From: Microvelia longipes
Taxonomy: Eukaryota > Arthropoda > Insecta > Hemiptera > Veliidae
Direction: 5' to 3'
Length of the DNA stretch: 64,000 nucleotides
Assembly: GCA_018340805.1 (NCBI GenBank)
Contig: JACMZG010001911.1
Span: 33,454,533 to 33,518,532, forward strand
The position numbers and the translations under genes are program-made. The notes beneath the pieces are model-generated. The model did not search any database, was not told the DNA's origin, and saw only the letters and a program-made list of their open reading frames with translations. This document shows positions 9,313 to 22,610 of the stretch, piece after piece (position 1 is the stretch's first letter; every line of letters starts with the position of its first letter).

Positions 9313-11813
9313 ATAATTATTTAAAAGTGAATGAATTTTTTTAAAATGTTATTTTTTAGATGAACAACCTTAAGGTCTATAAAACATCCATTAGTTGAGC
9401 TGAAAATATTTCTTCGTGTTGTTAAAAATACTGGGTAATAAAAATTAAAGATTATTATTAATGATGCTGTTAAGGAAATAAGATTAATATCCTAAGGAGG
9501 GCAAAAGAGTGGTGTAGATCCTCCACTCAATGAAATAAGCTTCTAAAACATTCTGTTGAAAATGGACATCTTTTTAATCTTGAAAAGTATCGGTATAAAT
9601 CAAGCAGTCTACAAAAAGGAAAATCTGGAAAAAAAGGATCAGTGCCGATGTATAAGAATCTGTTAATGTAAATCTTGGGAATTACGAGATCTTGGTGAAC
9701 CCACAATTTAAAAAGATTAAAATAGATGTCTACTTAGTGGATGGAAGGACATCCTTTTTCTCTTTTCTAAGAAAAATTCACTGCCATTTTAATATCTTCT
9801 TTATAAAAAACCAAAATAGTTCAAATTTCTCTTAAAAAAGACGTGAAAATCCTGAACCTCTTTTTTTATTCTTTTATAGGGGCAAATGAGCGCAAAAATA
9901 AGGGATTTTTTAACTGAGATGGGATGAGGCTTAATCTCAGGGCAAGATAAGGAGGGGGTATAACTGATTCTTTCCCGCCCGAAAGCTTAATAATTACGTT
10001 AGTCCCTTCTCTCTATCTAAAAAAAGCCCTCTGCTTTTTTTTGTGGTGCTTTCTCTCCCTACCTAGGAATTCCATTTAAGGTTCGTTTAAAGTAGCCTTT
10101 CTTTTTGTTTAATACAGCGAATGCATCCACGCGAAAAATTTCCTCTTTATTTAAAATGAACGGAAATTTTTTTTCTTGAACTTAAACTAGGTAAACGTTC
10201 TTAGCCTTTGAAATTTAAAGTGGATAATTACGAGACCCTTTGCTTCAACTATAATTTGATTAAATATGAAAAGAAAAATAACAAAGAACTACCTTTTTAA
10301 CTTTGATAATGACTTGTAATTTTTTTATAAACACTTTTAATAATGAGCATTACGGTTTATTAGAGTTTCATTTCTCCTCTCATCTTATTCTTTTCTTTTA
10401 ATTGTGAACTAAAAAAAATATGTCTGCTTAGTGTCAGAGTACATTAACTCAATTTGATTCGATCGATTAGCACTAATCGATCTGCCTTAAACATACTTTA
10501 TCCGAGAAAAGTCCTGATTTTCGATATGACGGCTAAGAATCTAGTTTACTCGTAGACGAAATAGAGTAAGAAGTAGGGATCCTTCAAAATTATTTGAATA
10601 GTTCATGAAATATTTTTTTTTTAAATCAGATAGATTAAATCAGATTTAATCTTAGCATTATTTGCTAATTATGATTTTAGGTTACGGTAAGGTTGAATAA
10701 CGAATCCGAGGCGTCTACCGTTTACCCCCCTTCCTGTTTTGAAGTTTTTAACACAAACTATGTATTATATATTTCCTCTATAAAAAGCGTTTTACCACAA
10801 CAATCATAGTTTAGAACAGAAATTAACAAATATATTATTCAAGCATATATTATATTTAAAAAGAAAGAAAAAATTTGTTACAGAGGGTACTTGGAAACGT
10901 TTCCTTATTATATTGGACTTTTAACAAAGTTACTTGCTTTTTTTTGTTTTACCAAAGCAACTTCGCTAATAACTTGAAAGCTAAATAGTTATTTACACGG
11001 CAAGAAGGGGGGAGAAAGGTTTATAGCGCAAGGCCAAGTTTTCACACAAGGCAAAGCTGCAGATGAAAACATCATTATCACCCGAGCCCGTAAGGCCGTG
11101 AGAGGTAAACAAGTTAGCTCCCGGGGCTTGGCCGAGGGAGATAACTAAAACTGACTCCCGTGGCCTAGCCGAGGTAGATAATCCGAGATCTGAAATTCTT
11201 CGATCCCTCTCGTGTATTATATTTTACCTATGACTAAGACAATAAATTAAATACATATATCTCTAAATTTATAAAATTTGTTGATGATGATGGGAATGAG
11301 AAGTTACTATTTAAAGAGATGTTACTAACGATTTTAGGTAGGGTGTTTTCATTCCTTACATTATTAAGAATGTTTTCTGTGACTTTGATTTTAGATTTTA
11401 GTCGGCATATATGACTTTATGTCTGTCCCTAGGGACGTAAATATATGTTTTAAGCCTCTAGAGACGTAAAAGCTAGCTCTGATTTCAATTTTTCAAAATC
11501 TCACCTGGAGTCTTTAATCGCATTATATTCGCCTACTAGTTACTCTATAGTTTTTATTTAGAGTAGCTTGCATTTCGCGGCTCTATATTGTTTTATAATG
11601 TTTAACAGGGCTCATATCGTATATTACAACTGCATGTTCAACTTTTTATTACCGTTTCTTCTAGGAAGATGATAGTTTGATAATTTTTACTAATGGTGTT
11701 CGCAGGATTTTTTTCTAGGGGAGGGGGGTAAAAGCTGCAATTTTAGTAATCAACAATATGTTACGGGTTTAGTTTTTAGCACCCTTTGACTAAAGTCAGT
11801 GATAGGAGTAGTA
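9313..11813. other. long non-coding stretch
   Basis: AT-rich, with polypurine runs near 10860. A perfect 10-bp inverted repeat (gatcgattag-ca-ctaatcgatc) lies at 10461-10482, containing two inverted ATCGATTA homeodomain/Cut-like sites. A GC-richer part at 11090-11190 holds two similar units around ctcccggggcttggccgagg and ctcccgtggcctagccgagg. No exon recognised. Confidence 0.4.
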
Positions 11814-12092
11814 TAATTGTGCGAGAGACACCTAGGAAATGTAACAAGCAAAATGCAATGCTACATCTGGGAACTGTTCCATCATTCGACATTCGTCATC
11901 ATTGATGGATCGACATAATGTCATGTCCCACTCTGTTTTTTACGTCTAACTCATCAGGGCGCCGACAGAACCTGAGCTCACTTTGACCTTTAATAAAAAT
12001 TTCGAAGAATATAATGTAAAGTATTTACCAGAGACGAACGGTGCTCATTTATCGCCATCATGCTAGGCAAAATGAAACAAAATTTAATTTAT
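11814..12092 (-). repeat. ribozyme-bearing satellite S, copy S1 (partial monomer)
   Basis: Matches the 49.7-kb copies from gtgcgagagacacctagg to gatactac-like sequence at 12083-12092. The hammerhead region is at 11931-11970 on the minus strand. The stem II closing C and the G of GAAA are lost (reads AAAAC), so this copy should be inactive. Confidence 0.8.
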
Positions 12093-12412
12093 ACTACGCT
12101 TATATGAAACTAACAATTCCTTTTGGGTTATCAAACAATAAACTAGAGAACAATCCTTTGGTCAGCTAAGGAGGAATGCCTTGTGTATTGGTCGCTGTTT
12201 TTTATTTTTTGTTGTTTCATAATTATTTTTATACCATAGCATTTAGCCATGTGTTAATAAAATTGTCATGGTGTGCTTTGCGGGTCTTCAAGGCTTAAGT
12301 GGCCACTCCAGGACCACTTATCATAGTCTCACTACGATAGTGGGCTAACCAGGATGGACATTAAAATGTCCCTCCCAGTTACCTTCCTATCATTTAGCAC
12401 CATAGGTATTTT
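12084..12412 (+). repeat. dispersed repeat R1, copy B (uninterrupted)
   Basis: Parallels 1293-1462 joined to 6330-6512. Around 12250-12258 it reads catgtgttaataaa where copy A carries the BEL element between duplicated GTGTT, so it represents the empty site. Confidence 0.75.
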
Positions 12413-13723
12413 CTAAACGTTTATTCAACTATTTAAAATTATACGTTTCAACATTGTTTTAGTTTTAACAAGAATATTAGATATTTAATAAATCCTGGTG
12501 CAGAGAAAAGTTTTTATAAATCTTTATAATTCTTGCGCAAAATATTTTTAGTAATTTTTAGCTATTTTTTCAAGCGGAATAAATTTCCTTTAAAATGATG
12601 CGTGGTTCATTTCTTTGCAATCTATTTCTTCCTTAAATTTCCGGTTAATACTTTATAACCTGAGCAGTTGCATTTCTAATTGTTACATAATATTTTCTGA
12701 ATTTTCCAAAGGAAATGCGTTTAAGCATTCAACAGGTTATACAAAATTATGGTCATCATTTAAAAATCGACACTGTATGGATTATTCCCATTCATTCGAA
12801 ACTTAGTTTTTCTAATTTTAATTTTTTTGTGCCAATTTCAATGAAGCAAGAAATGGGTTGTTAACCAAAGAAACAGGCATAATTTATAAGAAAATTCGCC
12901 CGGCTTGTGAACCCGCGCCAACATTATTATAGTCTTAGAATTACAATAGTGTAAATGTATCGATACAAATTTTGTCGCTACCAAGATTCAAACTAGGTTT
13001 GAATCCCTAACTGTTCAATCGGAACCCTACCATTGAGTTTTTAAGAGAACATATGTTTTTAAATTCCAAAAATGTCTATAATATTAATTTGTAAAAATAC
13101 GAATTGTTTTGCTTTATTAACAGTAGATTTAGAAATTGGAAATATTTGTACAGAAATGAGGAGACATAAAATAAATATTCAAAATATTAAACAAAACAGC
13201 CTAAAACTTGTCAAAAAAGCATGTCGTAGCAGTGAGGCAAATGTTCATAATTAATTATATTGTTCTAAACCCGAAGAGTTTTCCTGTTAATAGGATGTTT
13301 TTGAAGGAAACTGTCTCAAGTTTTCACTAATTTTGCAGGACACACATTTCATTTTAAGAATTAAAATTATGAATTATGTCAGTTTATCTGTGTTGTAAAT
13401 ATTGAATTTGAGTATTTTTTTCGTCCGTATAAATAATTTTAACGTTCCTAACAAAAACTCATTTGCTGACAAGACTTAGTAAGAAAACAAGAATTATATT
13501 TAGAAGCAGTTTTTTTTTTGCTAAAATGATAGGTATAAGTATAGAATATAAAGTTTGTTCTGGATGTTTAAAATGTGATGGAGAGTTAGAGGGAGTGATA
13601 ACGTCATCCGTCCTCTCTGAGCTTAAAACTTGATCACTTGACAGTTTAACAGCTTAGAGACCTTTCATGTCAAAAACTTAGTCGTCCATTTTATTCCTTC
13701 TTAGTTTTTAAATACTACATTTC
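12413..13723. other. non-coding stretch, nothing recognised
   Basis: Two small open frames (12615-12806 and 13072-13254) have no recognisable domain and a composition like their surroundings. Confidence 0.4.
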
Positions 13724-13909
13724 AATATATATATATATATAATAATATATATATATATATATATATATACATAGTACCTAGGTACTTTTTCTATCTTCTG
13801 AATCGCTTCGCTCGCCCTAAAATTGTATCAACAGCCTAAGGCGGTATACACCTACCTAAGGCGGTATTATACGCTTGACATCAGTTTTTAATTTATATAC
13901 ATATATGTA

Positions 13910-13963
<54 letters not shown>

Positions 13964-14001
13964 ATATAATACATACATACATACATACATACATACATAC
14001 A

Positions 14002-14096
<95 letters not shown>

Positions 14097-14104
14097 ATAT
14101 ATAG
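13724..14104. repeat. microsatellite cluster (AT)n and (CATA)n
   Basis: (AT)n tracts at 13724-13770, 13915-13970 and 14031-14102 surround about 60 bp of CATA tetranucleotides. Between them, 13838-13875 holds two copies of cctaaggcggtat. Confidence 0.92.
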
Positions 14105-15575
14105 TATCAGCTCATATAAAAATAAAATAAATCGGACTCGCTTTGTTCGTCCCCAGAATTTCCTAATTACAAAAACCCCAAGGTGGCAATACTTCGTCCT
14201 CGGTACGCTCGTCCTCTAAATTATCGGTTAACCAAATTTCTAGGGTGTTATTACTTAAAATTGTTTAAAGTTTAATATAATACTTCAGTAGATATTATAT
14301 TAAATGTGAATGACTATCACATGATAGTCATTCAATCATGTGATACGTAAACAACGGTTCTATTGTATGATAACAAAAGCCCTAAAAATACCAGCGGTCA
14401 TTTAACAACTTAGTTTTTGGGTCATTAATTAATTTTTTTGTAAGGTAAGTCGCTTATTGCGGCTAATCTGACTTCCCACATTTGCATTATTCGTAGTCCT
14501 ATCCCAGTTCCTAATATAATCTGTTAACAAATGTTAAGGAAAATATTTGTTAAAATAATAATATTATAATTAAAAACAATAAGAAATGTTTCTTATTTTT
14601 CTTTTCTCTGGACAAAAGAAATGAAATCGTATATTAAGTAGTGTTTATTCGTCATCCCTATTAATTTTATTATTATTTTATATATTTTCTGTTTATTGTT
14701 TAAAATGTTTGCTCAAAACATGTAAGTTTCTTGTGATGGTTAAACCCCATTTCATTTCAAATCTAAATGTACTTATAAGAATAAAATCGAAATATTAATA
14801 AATATATTTTTTATAATATGTGGGTTTTAACAATGTAACGTTAGCTTCTTACATATTATTAATATTATAGATTGACTTATATATAAATATTTTTTATTCT
14901 GAAACACTTAAAAAGTATATTTATTATTATCCTTAAAAATACATAAAATATTCTTTTAGTTGAAGGAAAAAAATTCAAAAAATAAATTTTTCCCTTAGTA
15001 TTTGTATAATAAGAAAACATCTTGAAAAACAAGATCCTTCTAAACCCGAACTACATGAGGAATAATGACTATGAGAAGTTGCTTCTTAAATAAGAATAAA
15101 ACTTAGCTTTTATTTTTGAGAAAAAAGGTTTGTCGTTTAAGAAATGAGATTCGCGTAGAGCCCTTTAGTCTCATTTTAATAATTTCTGACAAGTCCTTTC
15201 TCTTACGTTTCAGGTTCGTTCTTATTCTTTTTCAATTTTTTCTTAAAGTAAAAGTTTGAAGGAAATTACATCCACCTGTTCTCACCTCATCATTCTTTTC
15301 TTTGTTGTTTCAAAAAGTTTTACTAAAACTTTTTAAAAATTCCTCTACTTAATATTTCTTTTTTAAATGTCTTACACATTTAAAGAAGTTTTATTTGTAA
15401 AAGGTTATTTTTGAAGTATGTTTGTAAACTTTTTACGTATAATTAATATTTATGCGACATCAAAGAATAGAATAACGTTCTCTTACTATTAACTATTCAA
15501 AAATTACTTTATTATTAGTTTTGAACATATTTATGTTGAGATTTATCTTGATCTTTATAAGCCTAAGTATAATTT
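14105..15575. other. non-coding stretch with degenerate E-like sequence at its start
   Basis: Bases 14125-14215 contain two short pieces resembling the tcgcttcgctcgtcctc motif of repeat E. The overlapping hairpins at 14308-14345 are listed separately. The rest is AT-rich without recognisable genes. Confidence 0.4.
14308..14345. repeat. two overlapping, mutually exclusive hairpins
   Basis: GAATGACTATCA (14308-14319) pairs with TGATAGTCATTC (14322-14333). The overlapping TATCACATGAT (14315-14325) pairs with ATCATGTGATA (14335-14345). Only one hairpin can form at a time. Confidence 0.7.
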
Positions 15576-15740
15576 TTTGGAGCCACCTCCGTGTTTAAGG
15601 TCGTTAAATTTTTAGTATTTATACTGACCTTTGATACCACGGTGGCCTAGAGTTCACATCCCAGATTCCGCTCTCACTTTATATAATAATTATTATTCAA
15701 ATAGACTGTCGCCGGTAAATCTTTGGTATGCGGTACCCCT
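15576..15740 (+). repeat. SINE-like repeat with tRNA B-box-like motif, copy A
   Basis: Shares with 34645-34800 the series gccacctccgt, gacctttga, ccacgg, gttcacatcccag (gttcgcatcccag in the other copy) and ttattattcaaat. GGTTCGCATCC resembles a polymerase III B box (GGTTCGANTCC), suggesting a tRNA-derived SINE. An A box is not certain. Confidence 0.45.
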
Positions 15741-15922
15741 TGTTATCAACGTCCTATTTTGATATATATCGAACTCTCCTTGTAACCATGTATCGATATA
15801 TATTGGCGCGTACTTTACCGTCTCCCCCCCAAACTACACCCCCGTCTTCAGATGTTTTTGTTTCTCCGTCTCTACCATCCCCCACCTTAGCAATAAAATA
15901 ATAATTAATTAAAACAAAAAAC

Positions 15923-15923
<1 letters not shown>

Positions 15924-15957
<34 letters not shown>

Positions 15958-15973
15958 AGTATATGTATAATAC

Positions 15974-16036
<63 letters not shown>

Positions 16037-16178
16037 ATATGTGTGGTGTGTGTGTGTGTGTGTGTTTTATATGTGTGTATATTATTGGATAATAAGGTTA
16101 ATATGAATAAGGTTCTTCATTATAGGAAGTCTGGGGGGTTTGGATGTGATCGATTCTGTTTCGGTTTCTGATAAAATT

Positions 16179-16211
<33 letters not shown>

Positions 16212-16319
16212 TATATATATATAATATATATATATATAAATTTTATCAGAAACCGAAACAGAATCGATCACATCCAAACCCCACCAGACTAACACACCAC
16301 ACACACACACACACACACA

Positions 16320-16414
<95 letters not shown>
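15924..16414. repeat. (AT)n/(AC)n microsatellite complex around a palindrome
   Basis: (AT)n, then (GT)n near 16038-16062, a hairpin at 16128-16290, (CA)n at about 16291-16358, and (AT)n again to 16414. The block is roughly symmetrical, (AT)-(GT)-hairpin-(CA)-(AT). Confidence 0.9.
16128..16290. repeat. inverted repeat with arms of about 53 bp
   Basis: The left arm 16128-16180 (agtctgg...aaattta) and the right arm 16237-16290 are reverse complements with about one mismatch. They are separated by about 56 bp of AT dinucleotides. Confidence 0.9.
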
Positions 16415-16418
<4 letters not shown>

Positions 16419-17540
16419 ATGAACGTCATCAAACTATGTTGACGTAATCATCTTTATATAATTTAAAATGGTTTTAAACCAAGTATCGTATTTTAAGGCT
16501 AGTTGCAAGATAATTCGGGAGATTTAGACTATTTTTCGCTCAATCGGATCATCTGGATTCAATGTTGCTAAGGGTTTTGAAAGGTTGTTTTGGGAAGTAA
16601 ATACTTTACCTCCACCTTGGTTAGCCTGCCGTCGTAGTTAGTAAGTAAATGCAATGTGTGGCCCCAAAGTGACCCACCTGATGAAAATTCATTTAATACA
16701 TGGCAAAATGTATTGTAATACATTTATGAAAAAGTAATAAAAAAAACTACAACCAATCCACAAGGGACTTATGTATTGCGTATTTAGAGGGCCTAATGCC
16801 CATAAAGCGGCAACGCAGCTAAGAAGCCTGGGCCCGATGACCTCTGTTATGATTATTATTCGAATAACCCATTTAAGCATTCAGAGGAAAAAGGAAAACA
16901 TTAGTTGGAATTGTGAAAGAAGTTGGTCTAGGTGTCGCCACCTGTGCTAAGTGGATTAACCATTAGGGAAAGACATTAAGTTAGATTCGCTTCTCTGAAT
17001 TCAACCCCTCAGGTTGGGGTTGGCCAACCTGTATTTAAACGCATCTCCCGGAAAAAAGGGGGTGGATTAATTTCGTTGATGGACAGTGGGAGCCAGCTTC
17101 TTAATAATCTTATAAAACCCTAAGCTCCAGTTTGTACCTTTTTTCTTTCTTTTTTATAAAATGAATAAAACCAGACACGTTTTGTGAAGTAATTAGTAGA
17201 GATTAGTCTAATTTGTGAATGAATAAAGTAACATTTTATTTAAAAATTAAACTTAAATTAATAAAACTATGTTTACCACTGGATAATTCCATAAGTCTTA
17301 AATAGTTCACTATGTCCCAAAAGAGCTTAATCACACTGATGCAGAAAGCTTAACCTAACATTGGAATGCATTGTTTGCATGTCGTAAGTTGACTGATTCT
17401 CTTAAGTTTGTAACAAAATATAAGTTGTTATAATACGCCGATCGGGTGGGTATAAACGTAAAATTAAAGACTAACAACTTGGTGCAGACTAAGTTGTTTT
17501 GTTTTGCAACCCAGTTATGTTTTGCCGATACTAGATTTGT
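16415..17540. other. non-coding stretch, nothing recognised
   Basis: No exon or RNA gene recognised. A short GC-richer piece near 17010-17060 holds a ggttggggttggccaacc partial palindrome. Confidence 0.4.
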
Positions 17541-18000
17541 ACCTCTACTAGAACCAAAGAGACTGATACTTAGAGGGAGGATACAACAGCTCTTATCATT
17601 CCTTGGGTAGCTAGGGTGCCATAACTACATTGGTGACGTCTTTTTTTTATTTTACGTAATAATTACAATTTCACGTAAATATTTCATTTTTTCGACTATT
17701 CTAGTAAAATGAATTTAAAATAAGTTTTAATTATAATTTATCGCTTACATTTAATTATCTGTGTTGTATAAAGTGATTTAATGTGACGTCACTAAAAAAT
17801 GCCCACCGTTTGTCGAGTGGGTGGCACGATAGGAGTTGTAGAAGGATAGAGCAGTATCTAGTCTTTCTTTAGGGAGACTTTAGTAGGCGTAGTCCTGTTA
17901 TGGCACATAGTTGAAGCTGTCTCACGTCCATACCTCTTATCACTATGTTATTCTGCTTATGTACGCCCTCTAATTATTAGTCTCTTTGACTAGAACGAAT
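17541..18000 (+). repeat. dispersed repeat R4, single copy
   Basis: Matches 50462-50895 in the same orientation (gagggaggatacaac, ctgtgttgtat-aagtgatttaatgtgacgtcact, agggagac-ttagtagg). Here it is not accompanied by an inverted partner. Confidence 0.7.
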
Positions 18001-18592
18001 AACCTATCACCTTCTATAGTAACTACTGAAGGTTTAGAAATAATTTTTAACTAGGCTCCATGTTTGGCATTTAGCTTTTTTATATCTCCTACGTCGATGA
18101 AATGAGGCGAACAAAGCGTGAAATATTAAAACGTTTACAGTGTGCGGTTAAACTTCTAATAGAGATAGCTTCTAGTTTTCTATTACATTCATTATTATCA
18201 TAGAGTATACATATATACTCCTTGTTATTAAGTATGTGATAATTTTCCTCACTCTTTATGTATGATCTGATGGAACTCAATTTTTATTTAGTTTTGAGTT
18301 TACAGTAACTGCTTCAACATGCCATTATTTAAAAAGTCAAGACATTTTTTTAATGAAAGGACTAAACAAGACGTTTATATGTATAAAATTTGATAAATTC
18401 ATATTCAACCGAAACGTCACTATGTCTATAGTTAATGTTTATTCCAACTCTGTGGGACACAAAATTCTCTTTTATTGTAATCATAATAAATGACTGGGTA
18501 GCCCGAATTATTTTCAAACCAAAATAATTTTCAACTCAATATACTCTTAAATTTTGATTTTTAATAAAATTATATTATGTTGATTGTTTCAG
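18001..18592. other. intron upstream of beat exon, nothing recognised
   Basis: AT-rich, ending in the acceptor tract ttgattgtttcag (AG at 18591-18592). Confidence 0.5.
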
Positions 18593-18728
18593 TTATATCG
18601 TTCGAACGCTTCAGTCGTATACCTGGAGAGAGTACAAAAAGAGCTGAGTGGTCAGTACAAGTGTGAAGTCACAGCTGATGCTCCTTACTTTGAAACTGCT
18701 ATCAAGAGGATACAGGTGTTCGTAACAG
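18593..18728 (+). CDS. Beaten-path (Beat) family protein, exon encoding the end of the first Ig domain
   Basis: Beat proteins are secreted or membrane-linked immunoglobulin-superfamily guidance proteins that in Drosophila bind Sidestep-family receptors and steer motor axons. This 136-nt exon encodes 45 residues and one base, starting LYRSNASVVYLERV. It holds the end of an Ig V-type domain: the Tyr-x-Cys motif of strand F in SGQYKCEV, followed by the Beat signature TADAPYFETA, then strand G (IKRIQVFVT). The acceptor is ttgattgtttcag and the donor CAG|GTGAGC, both canonical. The exon ends in phase 1, matching the exon at 29422. The first cysteine of the domain and the signal peptide must lie in upstream exons that I could not find. 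The family call is strong; which Beat paralogue is unknown. Confidence 0.88.
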
Positions 18729-21339
18729 GTGAGCTTGCAAGTTTTGCTTTTACAGACGAATCGGATGTAGAGGTCGATAGACAAATTAATGGATAAGAAC
18801 CGTAGTAAATTTGATTAACATTGGATTTAAGACTTACCAATGTCCTAAATCCATGACCTAAATATAATTACATTTAGGATATCCAATTACATTTATATTT
18901 ATTTATTTATTTACATGATCTAAATGTAAAGAAAATTCATACTTTTTGCTGAGAACATGTTATGGTCAACCTTTTGGTTTTATGGTAGACCTCTTACTGT
19001 AAACGAAAAAGAAAAAAAAGCTAAGAGCTCCTCGTGCAACCCGAATTGAGTTGGTAAAATTAAGGAGGGAGTGAATAAAATGAAAATTAGGAATATATTG
19101 GGAAAATTTGGGATTACTGGATGGTAGTAAGTCCTGACATTTTATTTTACGTGCCAGAAAACTTTATTCTGACAAAAGTCTAATAATTTTTACAAAATAA
19201 CACGGTACAAAGGTTTACCAATTTTAATTAAATAACCACAAAAAGGAGACAAAGAAAAATTCTGTTGGTTTACTTTTAATCTAAAATATTATTTTTTTAA
19301 TGAAAAAAGTTGATTTTTTTGTAAATTAATTTCTGTCCCTTTGAATAGCTTCTAAGCTAAGTCCAGCGAAATGTCAATAAATGAAAACAAAAAATAAAGT
19401 TCAACCTTTTCACAGGGATATTTTCCAGATTGAATTTGGCTTAGAAAAGTATTGAAAAGGTCAGCTCTTTTAATCGGATTTTGTTTTTTGAAACAGGACT
19501 TGGAAATTAAAGCTCTTTATAGATTATTTCTTAAACAATTATTCTGTCCAATTGATATGAAGCTGAAAAATTAAATTGACATTTTCCTGCTCTTATAATA
19601 AGTCGATAACCTTTAGATGTTAAATGTGCGTTGTTGTATACTTTCATTTTGTTTCTCTATTCTTTAGTTTTCTCTTGCTCTTTTAAATATTTCAGATCCT
19701 CAGAATCCTTTTGAGGAAAGGATTCTGAGGATTTATTTATTTGCTAACTAAAGCTTAGATGCGGAAACAATAAAAAATATACTATGCACGAATAAAATAA
19801 AGAGGCAAACCTACAGGAAGCCTATACAGATCATCGTAAAGCCTTAGCTAAAACCGAATAGCTGACAATAAATATAGTTGTCTTGGTCTCAATTCTTAAG
19901 ACCATAGAAAAATTGTAAATATGTTTGTTTGTGCGCTGTTTTGTTTAACCCAATCGATTGAATCGATTTACTTCATCAACTATTATTAATGTCAATACTC
20001 AGATCATTAATGGAATAGCTGTAGCAGTTGACTGTTTTTTTTATGAAAGTTATTGATGAATGAATTCTGAAAAAGTTTCTGATGAATTGATGAGTACTAA
20101 ATTATTAATTAGTTTTAGCTTTGTAGGTGTTGGTACTTGAGTTGCTTTGCAAGGGTAAGTAACTCATACGTTCACTGTCATTGACAATACCCACTGTCTT
20201 ACTTACTTCATTAAGTAAGTAAGACCCTATACCTATCTCTTATTCCTATGTGTATCTCTTATTCAATTAAAAGTAACCTTATTTAACGTTGCCCTAAGTA
20301 TACCTTATTTGGGGTTTGCTATAAAGACTTTTTCGTCGTAGATTGTGTTATTACATTAGGAAAAGCCGAAAAGTACTTATTAGTGCGAAGAGTACCCAAG
20401 TTAGTACTGGGTTCGCTTTGTGAAAGAAGGACTTAAGTTTGGAATGTAACAAATTTAACAACATAAGTTCGTTAAGCTAATTTGGTAACGCGGTAAGCGC
20501 GAACATAACTTCACTTGCATCAATTCCATAACCATATAACTTAGTTAACCTAAATAAATAAAATTATGCACAGTAATACCACAGCGTTACATTAAAGGTA
20601 CTATCCATAGTAGCAAATGAAATTAAACAACTATTCATATTGATTTGTTGATTAAAGAAGTGACTTTAAAATGGCCTTTTCGATAATTACCTTGAAAGCT
20701 TACTACCTTAAAGTTAGTTGAGCTAGTAGTAAACTTAGACAGTACTTCTAATGTGTAACCAATTATAAACTTCTGATATGATAATAGCAGGTCCTAAACT
20801 ATTTAATTAGATATCATATCCCACGTCTCGTGCGGTGTCTAATTAGTGGAACTGTCTGAATGTCAATTAATATTGACACTTAATATTGAATGAGGTGGTA
20901 TTTAATTATATCAGACTAATCAAGCACAGGATATTTGATGATTCGTGTTTTCAAGACGTGTGTAACTATTTCAAGTAGTTAGGCTATCTTAGTTGTCAAT
21001 TGCCTATAAGTTGTTATTGTGATATAATGCGCTGATGAAGTTAAATTATTTCCATAAAGTCATAAATTAATATTTAATTAATCATTTAAGTATCTTATTA
21101 ATGTCAATTTTTTTATTACTATTTAATTTTGGGCCGACCAAGAATTCAAAAAATAGGAGTATACATAATTACCAGTTAAATTTGTTTATATTATTTTAGT
21201 TACAAGGCACAGTTAAAATGTATAGGGACATCAAACTAGGTTCGGCAATACCTGTAATTACTACGATAAAGAAAGGATCATTATTCTATTTACGTTTCAT
21301 TTTAAAATCTTGGTCCAGCATGGTATGGTAATTAATTAT
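18729..21339. other. beat intron, first part, with hairpins
   Basis: No coding evidence. There are two perfect hairpins: 16-bp arms at 19696-19711/19717-19732 with loop tgagg, and 13-bp arms at 20196-20208/20213-20225. A nearly palindromic tgtcaattaatattgaca lies at 20859-20876. Paired ATCGATT motifs lie near 19950-19970. Confidence 0.5.
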
Positions 21340-22012
21340 TAAAAAACTGGGGTACAGGGTACCTAAAACTTTTCCTAGCCAAATTGGATTCGCTTATCTC
21401 ACAACTTTAGATTCGCTTAGCTCATCATCAGACCTTAAATACAGTCGTTTTACCCCCAGTAGATAGCCATCCAGGCACTGACCTCTTTCGATACGGCTTC
21501 ACTTTTATGATCCTTCAACCATAATTACTGGAACCAAACTTAACATACTTATTTATTGCGTAATTGGAAACTTGTACTAAATTTAAACTTAGCGTTTTGT
21601 AAAAAAAAACGTTAAAAGTTATTTAATAAAAATTGAATTTATGCTGATAACGAGATAAAAGTTGTAGCATTTGTTGGACATGTTGAACTGTGCTTTAAAT
21701 TTCAAATCATCAAAACATTTTTCCTTGTATTTTACATTTTCTTATCACTATCATATAATCATTATTACAGATTAATGGTGCAATAGAAAGTTTCTTATTG
21801 AAAAATTTCTACATAGCACAACTAGACCTAAAGATTGATTTTTGCACCAAATTTCATCTGTCTAGCGTATATACACTAGGAGCTACAATTATAGAACAGG
21901 CAAACCCTCTTATTCAGACAGAAATCTTTATAAAAACCACTCAACAGGTCTTAATACACTTAAAATAGATAATTCAGATGAAATCTTGGTTTTGGATAAG
22001 TAAAAGTAAAAA
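21340..22012 (+). repeat. dispersed repeat E, copy E2
   Basis: Starts with actggggtacagggtacctaa (compare 8448 and 46533) and ends near 22012 with the cagacag...aaccactcaacagg block. Bases 21455-21483 are antisense 5S-like (rc: GGTCAGTGCCTGGATGG). Confidence 0.6.
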
Positions 22013-22085
22013 GATTTCCTCTAATATTCTGTTCGTAAATATGTTTATAAGATTACTTCTTTGTAGTCAGGAGTTATGTTTTACT

Positions 22086-22115
22086 TTATTCCATGTTACA
22101 CAGAACATGGAATAA
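22086..22115. repeat. 12-bp perfect hairpin
   Basis: TTATTCCATGTT and AACATGGAATAA enclose the loop acacag, just upstream of the R3 copy. The same ccatg/catgg element recurs at 22201. Confidence 0.7.
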
Positions 22116-22139
22116 CTTGTACTGTAAAAATTTACTGTC

Positions 22140-22512
22140 TCGCTACGCTCGCCAGTAAATAAGCTCGCTCCGGTAGAAAACAATAGCCGCTTTGCGGCCG
22201 CATGGAATAACCACGTCCTAATCAGTTTGTTATATTACTAGTTTATGTAAGTAACATAATGCCACAATATAAAAACGAATAATAAATTTTAAACTTCATA
22301 CATGTTTTAACCATACATATTAGAACATGCGAATAAAATTTTAGACATCAGACAATTTTTTGAAGTTATTTATTTTGACATTTTCTGAGGTTTAACCATC
22401 TTAGATGTGAATAGCCTCAGAAACCCTTGACATTAAAATTGAATTTTCTATTTTCTAACCAAGTTTCATTTCGATCTGATAAAGCATTCAAAAGTTATAG
22501 TGTCCAATAGAA
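22140..22512 (+). repeat. dispersed repeat R3, copy a
   Basis: Shares gccgctttgcggc, then tatattactagtttatgtaagt and a distal gtgtccaatagaaatgtc with copies at 45690-45915 (inverted) and 60795-61055. Unclassified. Confidence 0.6.
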
Positions 22513-22525
22513 ATGTCGAATATAT

Positions 22526-22608
<83 letters not shown>
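22513..22608. repeat. (AT)n microsatellite
   Basis: Directly abuts the left terminus of the fold-back element at 22609. Confidence 0.9.

Positions 22609-22610
<2 letters not shown>

Noticed and set aside
11931..11970. An active hammerhead in copy S1
   Set aside because: The first base of GAAA and a stem II base are lost, so the core cannot be functional.
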